Assembly: GCA_964484765.1 (NCBI GenBank)
Contig: CAZAGI010000017.1
Location: forward strand, 1-64,000
Reading direction: 5' to 3'
DNA from: DSVQ01 sp964484765
GTDB taxonomy: Bacteria > Planctomycetota > Planctomycetia > Planctomycetales > Planctomycetaceae
Length of the DNA: 64,000 bases
Below the pieces are notes generated by a model. That model was not told where the DNA came from. It searched no databases and worked only from the letters and a program-made list of their open reading frames with translations. Position 1 is the first letter of the stretch; each line of letters opens with the position of its first letter. The position numbers were made by a program, and so were the translations under genes. This document shows, piece after piece, positions 55,248-63,645 of the stretch.

Positions 55248-57536
55248 TTATCTCCACTGGGCAGAAAACGAGCGCGGGCATTGTTTTGTGCGGCGCGCAT
55301 GCCCTTGCGCCGATAAAACTGCCAGTTGCCCGGCGGCCAGACCACCGTCATTGGGGGGAATCACGCCGGGCAATCCGAGTGGTGGACCAGACAGTGGCCA
55401 GCGCTCCGCGAGCAATTCGCACAGTCGCCGATTCTGAAACACGCCGCCACTGAACACCCACGGTAGCGCCGGACAACGCGTCTGCAGATCGAGGATGCAG
55501 TCGACAATCCCCCGATGAAACCGTTCCGCGATGACGCCCGGCGTCTCTCCGCGATGAATGTCATTCAACAATGCACGGAGCGCGGGCCTCCAGTCGAGTT
55601 CCCACGGTTCGTCACCATCGACAATCCTCCAGTGATAGACACCAATAGAACGCGGATCACACACGGAGTCGAGTCGGACAGCGGGTTCACCGATGTAGCC
55701 GCTATTTTCCAATCCCAGCGTGATCCACGCGACGCCCTCCATCAAGCGGCCCAAGCTTGATGTCTGGGGAGACCGTGACGCGCGCAGCACCGCATGCAGG
55801 CTTCGCGTTCGTGCGAGATCCTGATGCGACAGGCGACTGGCCGTCTCGACGGAAATCTCGGGCAATTGACCAAGGAGCGCGATGGCGAGACGAGACGGGT
55901 CGCGCACGGCGGCCTCGCCTCCACACAACGCGAAGCGCCGGACGAATGCTTTGCGTCGGAATCCCAGCGCCGATGCCTGCAGGACTTCACCGCCCCAAAG
56001 CGTGCCGTCGGGACCGTAGCCTTGGCCGTCGGCGGCGACTCCCATCACCGTCCGATCGAGCCAGCCATGCTCCAGCATCCCCACGGCGAGATGCGCATGG
56101 TGATGCCAGATTGAAATGGGTTGCACGTCCGCAGGCAAGGTTATGCGAGCGACATCGTCCGGGTGCGCATCAACCGCCCATTGCGGTAATTCCAGGCGAT
56201 ACAGGCAACGCAGCGATGACCACGACTGTTCCCAGCGATTACGCGTTTCGAGCTGATCTAAATCTCCGATGTGGGGCCCCAGGACCGATTGAGCGCCATT
56301 GGAATAGGCACACGCCGACTTCTGAAAACTTCCCAAAGCGATTGCCGGCGGCGCAGCGGGAAGCGGGATAGGAAGCGGCGCGAGGCCGCGTGCGCAGCGG
56401 AACGTCATGATTCGTCCTGCCAACGGACGGACCACGCTGTCATCCAGAGGATGAGCGATCGGTCGATCGTGATGCAGCCAGACATCCGCGATGCCGGTGA
56501 GCGATGATTGAGCTTCGTCGACGTCAACCGCCAACGGTGCACCTTCTCGGTTGCCGCTCGTACAGATCAACGGTCTGCCGACGAGTTCGAGCAAGCGCCC
56601 ATGCAATGCCGTCGTGGGCAAGAGCAAACCAATTTCGGACAGGTGCGGATGCACGCCAGCCGCCAAACGTGTTCCCACCTTTCGTGGGACGATGACGATG
56701 GGGTTCCCTGGCGCTGTCAACGCTCGACGGCAAGTTGAGTCCACTTCTCCCAGCGATTCGGCTTCGTCCAGCGACTGGCAGAGCACGGCCAGCGGTTTTG
56801 TTGCCCGGTGTTTTCTCCGTCGCAACTCGTTGACGGCGCGATCATCGGTGGCATCCACAAGGAGTTGGTACCCGCCAACTCCGCGCACGGCGACAATCTC
56901 TCCGCGCTGAAGCGCGCGGGAAGCAAGTACACACGCTTCGTCGCCCGCACCGATGCGCTGTCCGCGTCGGTCTGCTGCCCACACGCGTGGACCACAATTC
57001 GGACAGCTCATCGTTTGTGAATGTCCTCGGCGTGCATCCTCAGAACGATACTCCCGCTGGCACACTTCACAGAGCGGAAACTTCCGGAGTGTTGTCCGCG
57101 GGCGGTCAAACGGCATCGCCTCAAGCACGCTGAATCGGGGACCGCAACGCACGCAGCTGATCATTGCATCGTGATACCGCCTGTTAAGTCGATCATGGAA
57201 TTCCGTCAGACACACGTCGCAGACAGCGGTGTCGCGCGGGACCGAGGCCGCCAAGGCGTCACTATCTGTCGATTCCTCGATTCGAAAACCCGACTCCGTT
57301 TCGGTATCGATGGGAGACAGCTGCACCGCGGCCTCCGCCAAAGACGTGTGACATTGGCGGATCAGTGTCTCGACATTTGTTATCGAGTCGTCGGCAGGGC
57401 AAAGCCGCATGCACACACCCTGCGCGGTGTTGCAGACACTGCCGGTCCATCGCTGCTCTTGTGCTAATCGCACCAGCGCCGGCCTCACCCCCTGGCCTTG
57501 TACGAAGCCGCGAATCGTGACTTCGTAGCCGATCAT
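55248..57536 (-). CDS. hypF: Hydrogenase maturation carbamoyltransferase HypF
   Basis: 762 residues from the ATG at 57536, which overlaps the hypB stop. HypF carbamoylates HypE. The domains are in order: acylphosphatase (1-90), two CxxC zinc fingers (about 105-185, CDVC, CVRC, CEVC, CPNC), YrdC-like (about 195-385) and a Kae1-like C-terminal domain with WHHHAHLAVGMLEHG and GYGPDGTLWGGE. The acylphosphatase loop reads VQGQGVRP where VQGVGFRP is usual; the catalytic arginine is kept. Confidence 0.94.
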   Translation of the reverse strand: MIGYEVTIRGFVQGQGVRPALVRLAQEQRWTGSVCNTAQGVCMRLCPADDSITNVETLIRQCHTSLAEAAVQLSPIDTETESGFRIEESTDSDALAASVPRDTAVCDVCLTEFHDRLNRRYHDAMISCVRCGPRFSVLEAMPFDRPRTTLRKFPLCEVCQREYRSEDARRGHSQTMSCPNCGPRVWAADRRGQRIGAGDEACVLASRALQRGEIVAVRGVGGYQLLVDATDDRAVNELRRRKHRATKPLAVLCQSLDEAESLGEVDSTCRRALTAPGNPIVIVPRKVGTRLAAGVHPHLSEIGLLLPTTALHGRLLELVGRPLICTSGNREGAPLAVDVDEAQSSLTGIADVWLHHDRPIAHPLDDSVVRPLAGRIMTFRCARGLAPLPIPLPAAPPAIALGSFQKSACAYSNGAQSVLGPHIGDLDQLETRNRWEQSWSSLRCLYRLELPQWAVDAHPDDVARITLPADVQPISIWHHHAHLAVGMLEHGWLDRTVMGVAADGQGYGPDGTLWGGEVLQASALGFRRKAFVRRFALCGGEAAVRDPSRLAIALLGQLPEISVETASRLSHQDLARTRSLHAVLRASRSPQTSSLGRLMEGVAWITLGLENSGYIGEPAVRLDSVCDPRSIGVYHWRIVDGDEPWELDWRPALRALLNDIHRGETPGVIAERFHRGIVDCILDLQTRCPALPWVFSGGVFQNRRLCELLAERWPLSGPPLGLPGVIPPNDGGLAAGQLAVLSAQGHARRTKQCPRSFSAQWR

Positions 57537-58210
57537 GGCCATGAATCTCCGCTGATCAACTGATGCCGCTGATGCTGCAGAAACTCGCACCAGGCCGCAA
57601 TTCCAACGCCGGTGAGCGCACCCACAGGAAAAAACGGCATCATGGGCTGGATCAGCCGGGCATCGATCTGTGCTCGCGCCAGATCAAACGGCACGTACGG
57701 CAACAGATCCACCTTGGTGACCAGGCAGGCCTGACTGGTCCGAAACGCTTTGGGATATTTTCCCGGCTTATCGTCGCCTTCGGTGACGCTTAGCGCAACG
57801 ACACGGAGATGCTCGCCGAGGTCATGTGACGCCGGGCAGACAAGGTTCCCGACATTTTCGATAAACAGATACTCGATTCCCGCGAGATCCAATGCCGTCA
57901 TGCCACTTTGGACCAAGGAAAGTTCCAGATGGCACGCGCCGCCCGTCGTCAGTTGCTTTACTGGCATGTAGGGCGCTAACCGTTCCGCATCGCGCTCAGT
58001 CGCGATGTCGCCCACCAGCACGGCCAACCGCCCCGGCAGCGGCCAGGCCTTGGCCGTCGCCTGCAGCAATGTCGTCTTGCCCGCTCCGGGCGAAGAGATA
58101 AGATTCACGCAGAGAATCCCTCGACGGGATAACTCCTGACGAAATGCCGCCGCGGCAAGGCGGCGTTCGGCCTGAAGATCGCGGTGCACGGGGATATCTT
58201 GTGTGTTCAT
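57533..58210 (-). CDS. hypB: Hydrogenase nickel-insertion GTPase HypB
   Basis: 225 residues from the ATG at 58210, overlapping hypA. It delivers nickel to the large subunit with HypA, using GTP. The P-loop SSPGAGKTT is at about 39-47, with GGACHLELS and FIENVGNLVCPA as metal and switch motifs. The histidine-rich N-terminal nickel store of some HypB proteins is absent. Confidence 0.94.
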   Translation of the reverse strand: MNTQDIPVHRDLQAERRLAAAAFRQELSRRGILCVNLISSPGAGKTTLLQATAKAWPLPGRLAVLVGDIATERDAERLAPYMPVKQLTTGGACHLELSLVQSGMTALDLAGIEYLFIENVGNLVCPASHDLGEHLRVVALSVTEGDDKPGKYPKAFRTSQACLVTKVDLLPYVPFDLARAQIDARLIQPMMPFFPVGALTGVGIAAWCEFLQHQRHQLISGDSWP

Positions 58211-58557
58211 GAATCGGATTCCGCCGTGATGCTCAGCAGCATTAATTCTTCCCCGTGCACAATTCGCACGAGTTCGTTCGCACACTGCGGACAATGGAAT
58301 CGAAAATCGACGACATCAAACCGCACACCACAGGCATCACACTCCGCCACGAGTTCCGTACTCTCGATCGTCAACTCCGCAAAGGCACCCAGAAGCTGCT
58401 CGCTTCGTTCCTCAAATGCCGATTTCAACAAGACCGGCTCAACACCGCAAAAAGCCCCGAGTTGAATCGCGACACGGAAAATTCTCTGCAGTTGTCGCTC
58501 GTCGCGCGCGGCAGACACTTGCCTTAGAATTGATTCGGCCAATGCGCGTTCATGCAT
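58207..58557 (-). CDS. hypA: Hydrogenase nickel metallochaperone HypA
   Basis: 116 residues. The nickel site is the N-terminal MHE with His2. The zinc site is Cys73, Cys76, Cys89 and Cys92 (CDACG ... CPQC). It works with HypB. It overlaps the protease gene upstream and hypB downstream. Confidence 0.94.
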   Translation of the reverse strand: MHERALAESILRQVSAARDERQLQRIFRVAIQLGAFCGVEPVLLKSAFEERSEQLLGAFAELTIESTELVAECDACGVRFDVVDFRFHCPQCANELVRIVHGEELMLLSITAESDS

Positions 58558-58990
58558 GGTACCACCTCTGAAAGAGTTGGTCAGCCAGTTGTGCGGCGGA
58601 AGCGAGGACTTCAGCGCACGGCAAACTCATGGGGCGATACTCTCGGCCAGTGATCAGCCAAACTTCAACTTGAGGCGGAATCGTTCCCAATTGCAGACCC
58701 AGCGACAGCGCATCACCCAGGCTGAGATCATGGGTGCCGCCGCGCCGGGAGGGCAGCGGCTGTCGCGGCCAGCTCCATTCGCCAGTGCTGCCTGCAATTC
58801 GGCCATCGTCCGCCGCATCGCAGACCATTAACAGTCGGGCACCGCTACTGAGATGGCACAGCTCAGCCGGGGATCGTGCGATCAGCGCATCAACTTCACG
58901 CACGCCGCGGACGCGCAGCCGCTCGATGACGCACCAGCCGGCCTGATCGTCGCCATGCGGACTCCCCAGCCCCACAACAAGCGGCGGCAC
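58550..58990 (-). CDS. Hydrogenase maturation endopeptidase
   Basis: 146 residues of the HyaD/HycI/HoxW family. It starts VVGLGSPHGDDQAGW with the nickel-sensing acidic residues (GDD) and has a second conserved region around LLMVCDAAD and GGTHDLSLGDAL. It removes the C-terminal tail of the large subunit once nickel is inserted. It begins one base after the large-subunit stop. Confidence 0.88.
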   Translation of the reverse strand: MPPLVVGLGSPHGDDQAGWCVIERLRVRGVREVDALIARSPAELCHLSSGARLLMVCDAADDGRIAGSTGEWSWPRQPLPSRRGGTHDLSLGDALSLGLQLGTIPPQVEVWLITGREYRPMSLPCAEVLASAAQLADQLFQRWYHA

Positions 58991-60292
58991 CTAGAGGTCC
59001 TCCCACCGCACGTGCAGGAAGTGCGTTGCGCAACTGATGCAGGGATCATAGCTGCGGACCAATCGCTCTGCATCAATCGCGAGCAGTTCGCGCGACGCCC
59101 CGTTGGCCAATTGTGCTCGTAACCGAGAACGCAAATCGGCTTCAATCTGCGCTTGATTCTGCGACGTGGGCGGTACGATGACGGCACGCACGATCTGCCC
59201 CTGAGCATCGATTTCGTACTCGTGGAACAGCGTCCCGCGCGGGGCTTCCGTCGCCGCACACCCCACGGCGGATCGTGCCTGATAACAGATACGACATGGG
59301 CCATCGAAATCGAGCGCGCGTAAAATCTGCAGCGATTCCTCATAAGCTTGCACAACTTCCAGACACCGTGCGATGGCCATGCGGAAGGGATTGCAACACG
59401 GAGCCGAGAGTCCGATTTCGCTCGCGAGTTGACGTGACTGCGGCAGCAACCGGTCCCGGTTCAGATTGATTCTTGCCAAACTTCCCAACAGATACGGCGA
59501 TCCCCCCGGCATCCGTGCCGCCTGCAGCGCCGTCGAATGCGGTACCTGTCTTTCCACGAAATGTCGTCGGTATTCAGCAACGGCGATCGCCGGATACCGA
59601 CTCGACGCCATCACTCCTTCATTCATCGCATACTCATCGGGATGCGATAGCGCGACAAATTCATAGTCTTGCTCGAACACGGGAAAATCGAAGCCGGCGA
59701 CCCACCGCGCCGCGTCTTTGGCCGCTTGCAGCCCCCATTCGAAATCCGGGATTAGCCGCTTTAGCTCCTCCCGCGGCGGCCAGCGATGAAATCCCCCCAC
59801 GGCGACATTCACGGGATGAATCGCCCGCCCCCCAATCGCGGCGATGAGTTCATTGCCGTGTTTTTTCAGTAGCAGCCCGCGTCGCATTTCGTCGGGAAAC
59901 CGCTTGGCCAATTCCATGCCGCTCGCTGCGTCGAAGAAATCCGGCGCGTGCAGTAGATGAACATGCAGGGCATGGCTTTCAATCCATTCGCCGCAATACA
60001 ACAGGCGTCGCAACTGCCGGATTTGCGGCGAGATAATCACACCGAGCGCGTCTTCCAATGCTGCGACGGAGGACATCTGATAGGCCACTGGGCAGATGCC
60101 ACAAATCCGCGCGGTGATGTCCGGGGCATCTTCCAGCGGCCGACCCTGCAACAAAGATTCGAACAACCGCGGGGGTTCGTAGATCCGCAACTGCACATCG
60201 TCGAGTTGCCCATCGCGCAGTCGGATCGTCAGCGCACCTTCTCCCTCTACGCGAGTGAGGATGGGCACATTGATGGTGTCAACCGTGCTCAT
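58991..60292 (-). CDS. hyhL: [NiFe] hydrogenase large subunit, group 3b-like
   Basis: 433 residues from the ATG at 60292, which overlaps the small-subunit stop. Nickel-iron ligands are Cys64 and Cys67 (RICGICPVAYQ) and Cys418 and Cys421 (DPCISCATH). The cleavage point for the endopeptidase lies after His424, leaving a nine-residue tail. TRVEGEG carries the conserved glutamate. Operon order and accessory subunits place it with group 3b bidirectional NADP-linked (sulf)hydrogenases. Direction of catalysis in the cell is unknown. Confidence 0.93.
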   Translation of the reverse strand: MSTVDTINVPILTRVEGEGALTIRLRDGQLDDVQLRIYEPPRLFESLLQGRPLEDAPDITARICGICPVAYQMSSVAALEDALGVIISPQIRQLRRLLYCGEWIESHALHVHLLHAPDFFDAASGMELAKRFPDEMRRGLLLKKHGNELIAAIGGRAIHPVNVAVGGFHRWPPREELKRLIPDFEWGLQAAKDAARWVAGFDFPVFEQDYEFVALSHPDEYAMNEGVMASSRYPAIAVAEYRRHFVERQVPHSTALQAARMPGGSPYLLGSLARINLNRDRLLPQSRQLASEIGLSAPCCNPFRMAIARCLEVVQAYEESLQILRALDFDGPCRICYQARSAVGCAATEAPRGTLFHEYEIDAQGQIVRAVIVPPTSQNQAQIEADLRSRLRAQLANGASRELLAIDAERLVRSYDPCISCATHFLHVRWEDL

Positions 60293-61089
60293 GGCGCGGC
60301 GGTCCCCGCAGTCGTACTCGCGAGCGATTCGCTCGCCGCGCGGAAGACAGGAGCAGCGGCATTGAAGTTCCTTAACAGCGGCACGAGTTGTTGCGCCGCG
60401 TGCCCCTGTTGTTGGAACTGTTTCAGCAGCGCCGAGGGATTGGCACCATTCACGGGACCAAAGCAACCATAGCAACCACGGTTGTACGTCGGGCAGAGAG
60501 CACCGCATCCCGCCTGCGTGATCGGTCCCAGACAGGCCGCGCCCTGGGCGACCATAACACACACCGTACCGCGCCGTTTGCATTCGAGACACACGGCATG
60601 CTGCGAAATGTGGGGACGTCGACCGGCAGCGAAGGACAGCAAGACTTCGATCAACTGTCGGACATTGATCGGACAGCCGCGGAGTTCGAAATCAACGTGC
60701 ACATGCGCCGCGATCGGAGTCGATGTCGCCAGCGTCTGGATGTATTCCGGCGAGGGATAAGTCGAGCGGACCCACGCGGCGCTGTCTCCCCAGGCCCGCA
60801 ACGCCTGAATGCCGCCCGCAGTCGCGCAAGCGCCAATAGTGATCAATGACCGTGCGTCCGCGCGGACCTTTCGAATGCGGTCCACGTCCTCGGCGGTCGT
60901 GATCGAACCTTCAACCACGGCAATATCATAAGGACCGGGATGGAGCGCGCTGCTCGCTTCTGCGAAATGGACAAAATCGAAGCCGTCACACAGCGTCAAC
61001 AATTCGTCTTCGGCATCGAGAAGCGAAAGCTGGCAGCCATCGCACGACGCGAATTTCAGCACAGCAACTTTCGGCCGGCGCGGCATCAC
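60289..61089 (-). CDS. hyhS: [NiFe] hydrogenase small subunit, group 3b-like
   Basis: 266 residues, no Tat signal, so cytosolic. Proximal Fe-S ligands are Cys16 and Cys19 (SCDGCQLS), Cys88 (IGACAT) and Cys139 (RGCPIN). Eight further cysteines at 167-209 (CLEC, CVMV, CLGP, CGALC, CYGC) bind the medial and distal clusters. It overlaps the FAD subunit upstream and the large subunit downstream. Confidence 0.93.
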   Translation of the reverse strand: MMPRRPKVAVLKFASCDGCQLSLLDAEDELLTLCDGFDFVHFAEASSALHPGPYDIAVVEGSITTAEDVDRIRKVRADARSLITIGACATAGGIQALRAWGDSAAWVRSTYPSPEYIQTLATSTPIAAHVHVDFELRGCPINVRQLIEVLLSFAAGRRPHISQHAVCLECKRRGTVCVMVAQGAACLGPITQAGCGALCPTYNRGCYGCFGPVNGANPSALLKQFQQQGHAAQQLVPLLRNFNAAAPVFRAASESLASTTAGTAAP

Positions 61090-61931
61090 AGGGACTCCAC
61101 CGCCAGGAGATGACGGACGCGATCATAACGGAGTACGGGACCATCTTTGCAGATGAATTCCGGCCCCAACTGACAATGGCCGCAAAGCCCCACGGCGCAC
61201 TGCATGTTTCGCTCCAGCGAGACCCAAATCGCACTGTTTGCGACGCCCCGTTTCGCCGCAGTTAACGCGGTGTAGCGAATCATCACTTCCGGACCGCAGA
61301 CGGCGACTACGGTGGACTCTGGTCGCGGTAGGTCCTGACGTTCCAGTAGCGTGGTGACAACGCCCTGATGGCCATTCCAATCGGCACCAGCGCGATCGAC
61401 CGTCGTGAGGAGCTGCAACCCATGCGATCTCCACTCGTGGTATTCATCGGTGTAAAGCAGCGAGCGTGGTTCACGGGCACCGTAAATCAAGCTGAGCTGG
61501 CCGAACTCGTCGCGGCGGCGCAACAATTCGTAGATGGCCGGACGCAACGGAGGCAGGCCGATGCCGCCGGCGACGAGTATCACGTCGCAGCCGAGCCAGG
61601 CGTCGATTGGCCAGCCGGTACCGAACGGACCACGCACGCCCAGGTGGCTGCCGACGGTCAGACCGGCAAGCGTCTGCGTGACACGTCCTGCAACCCGGAC
61701 GGTATGCCGCCAGACGCCAGTTGCCCGACAATCCCCACAGAGCGAAATGGCGGCCTCACCCACACCGGGCAAATACAGCATATTGAATTGGCCGGGCTGA
61801 AACCGATAGACCTCCGCACCATCGCCATCGATCAAGGTCAGATCGAACGTGGCAACGCCGTCGATCTCCGGGCGAATGCTGGCAATGCGCGCGGTCCGTG
61901 TCTGCCACGGGGAAGGCGTCGTCCTGTTCAT
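61086..61931 (-). CDS. hyhG: Hydrogenase FAD/NAD(P)-binding subunit
   Basis: 281 residues, ferredoxin-reductase type (PyrK/AsrB-like). The FAD region has RFQPGQFNMLYLPGVGEAA, the NAD(P) site has LVAGGIGLPPLRP, and the C-terminal 2Fe-2S site uses Cys245, Cys250, Cys253 and Cys261 (CAVGLCGHC). It passes electrons between the Fe-S chain and NAD(P). Overlaps both neighbours. Confidence 0.92.
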   Translation of the reverse strand: MNRTTPSPWQTRTARIASIRPEIDGVATFDLTLIDGDGAEVYRFQPGQFNMLYLPGVGEAAISLCGDCRATGVWRHTVRVAGRVTQTLAGLTVGSHLGVRGPFGTGWPIDAWLGCDVILVAGGIGLPPLRPAIYELLRRRDEFGQLSLIYGAREPRSLLYTDEYHEWRSHGLQLLTTVDRAGADWNGHQGVVTTLLERQDLPRPESTVVAVCGPEVMIRYTALTAAKRGVANSAIWVSLERNMQCAVGLCGHCQLGPEFICKDGPVLRYDRVRHLLAVESL

Positions 61932-63055
61932 GGCGGCGTTTCCCGCAGCGCCGCGACTTCGACTGTCAGATCAATCCCCACGGGACACCAGGTGATGCAG
62001 CGCCCGCAACCCACGCAGCCGGACATGCCGAATTGATCGTGCCAGGTCGCCAGTTTGTGCGTCAGCCATTGTCGATAACGGGCTGCCGTGTCGTTGCGGA
62101 CAGGCCGGCCATTGAGCGCCGAAAACTCTTCATGAAAACACGAATCCCATTGCCGCTCGCGTTCAATCACGCCGGTGTTCAGGTCCGGAACTTCCTCCAC
62201 CGAGCAGCAGAAACAGGTCGGACAGACCATCGTGCAGTTCGTACAGGACAGACATCGTTCCCCGACATCCTGCCAGCGCGGATGTTGCAGGTTCGCCATC
62301 AGCATTTGCGGCAAACCCTGGGTATCCATGCGTTTTGTTTGCTGATCAGCAGCTTGCTGACGGGCGACCGCCGCTGCGGCCAACTCTTCCGCTATTGCCG
62401 GTCGCGTGTCACAGTTGGCGAGAAGTTCGCGACCGGCATCGGAACCGATTTCAATGACAAACCCGTCTTCCAGTTCGGTCAGCGCCAGATCGAAGCTCTC
62501 GAAACACCGCGGTCCGGATTTCATCGAAACACAGAAGCAGTTTTCTCCTGACCGGGTGCAATTGACGGCGAGAATCAAGGCCTTTTCCCGCCGCCGCTGA
62601 TAGGCTCCATCGACAATCGCTCCCTCCAGAAACACGCGATCCTGCACCCGAATAGCAGCGATCTCGCAGGCCCGCACGCCCACGAAGGCGTGCCGCGGCG
62701 GATCATCCACAGGCGTTTCGAATTGCCAACCGGTCTGGAGAGGAATGGCCGCGGAAACGGTCAACTGCGGGGGAAAGAGATACTTCTTCCAGGAATGCGG
62801 ACCGACGACATAGTCAAAATAGGTGTCGCGTCCGGTCTGTTCGAGGCGGTACTGGCCCGGTGCTTGCACATCCGTAAAACCGCGCGGCAATTGGTCGATG
62901 CTGGTCAGCTCGCCGTAGACAATCGCGGATTGATCGATAACCGGGCCGACAATCGTATAGCCCGCCTGCTGCAAAGCCGAGAACAACTGCTGGAGCGCGG
63001 CCTTCGGACCCAGCCAGACCGGCGCGGCATCGGTGTTCACGACGGGCACGGTCAT
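61928..63055 (-). CDS. hyhB: Hydrogenase 4Fe-4S subunit (AsrA/HydB-like)
   Basis: 375 residues from the ATG at 63055; a GTG 18 bases upstream is possible. N-terminal domain of the AsrA/HydB type, with VGVRACEIAAI and a cysteine pair NCTRSGENCFC in the middle. The C-terminal half has two ferredoxin-like clusters: CLSCTNCTMVCPTC and CVGCGRCITWCP. It is first of the overlapping hydrogenase gene train. Confidence 0.9.
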   Translation of the reverse strand: MTVPVVNTDAAPVWLGPKAALQQLFSALQQAGYTIVGPVIDQSAIVYGELTSIDQLPRGFTDVQAPGQYRLEQTGRDTYFDYVVGPHSWKKYLFPPQLTVSAAIPLQTGWQFETPVDDPPRHAFVGVRACEIAAIRVQDRVFLEGAIVDGAYQRRREKALILAVNCTRSGENCFCVSMKSGPRCFESFDLALTELEDGFVIEIGSDAGRELLANCDTRPAIAEELAAAAVARQQAADQQTKRMDTQGLPQMLMANLQHPRWQDVGERCLSCTNCTMVCPTCFCCSVEEVPDLNTGVIERERQWDSCFHEEFSALNGRPVRNDTAARYRQWLTHKLATWHDQFGMSGCVGCGRCITWCPVGIDLTVEVAALRETPP

Positions 63056-63115
63056 GGAATCGCCGAGACTCACCAGATTGATCTAAAGCCCATTAAACGC
63101 AATTCGCTCTGCCAA

Positions 63116-63601
63116 TCAACACTCGTCATCAACGGCCCGCATGGGGCGCGGCTCATGTTCGTGGAACAAGTCCAGCAACTGCAGTCGTGTCGCCAGCAGT
63201 CGTTCGGAGAGGGTCATCGCCAGATGTTGCATCACATAATAACCCAACTCGTGATTCGCGGCACATAACTCGCGAAGTTGCTTGCCATCGAAGGCTAAGG
63301 CGTGCGTCGGCTCCAGGGCGATCGCCGTCGCGGTCATGACATGGCCGCCAAACAACGGCGACCAGCCGAGAATATCTCCCGCGCCGACGGTCATCAGCGG
63401 AACGCGTCCGCGGTCGCGCACCAGCATCTCCAGACGGACATGGCCGTCGAGCAAAACATAAATGTCGTCATGCTCAGCGCCTTCCTGGAAGAGTTGCACT
63501 CCCGGCGACCAATGTTTGGGATTCGCAATCGCTTCCAGTTCAGCGCGACACGATGCAGGGAGGGCCTCCCAAAGGCGGTTCTTCGGTAAGGTCGCGAGCA
63601 T
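63116..63601 (-). CDS. Cyclic-nucleotide-binding domain protein without HTH
   Basis: 161 residues from the ATG at 63601; the longer frame is not supported. A single Crp-type cNMP-binding jelly roll is clear (DIYVLLDGHVRLEMLV, GDILGWSPLFGG, ATAIALEPTHALAF). It ends after the C helix (ATRLQLLDLF) with no DNA-binding domain. It lies 60 bases upstream of the hydrogenase operon in the same direction and is likely to be co-transcribed. It may modulate the hydrogenase or act as a partner-binding sensor. Confidence 0.8.
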   Translation of the reverse strand: MLATLPKNRLWEALPASCRAELEAIANPKHWSPGVQLFQEGAEHDDIYVLLDGHVRLEMLVRDRGRVPLMTVGAGDILGWSPLFGGHVMTATAIALEPTHALAFDGKQLRELCAANHELGYYVMQHLAMTLSERLLATRLQLLDLFHEHEPRPMRAVDDEC

Positions 63602-63645
63602 AGACAAGGGTTGCGCTCCGTCGTGAACACAGCTCGAAGGGAGAT

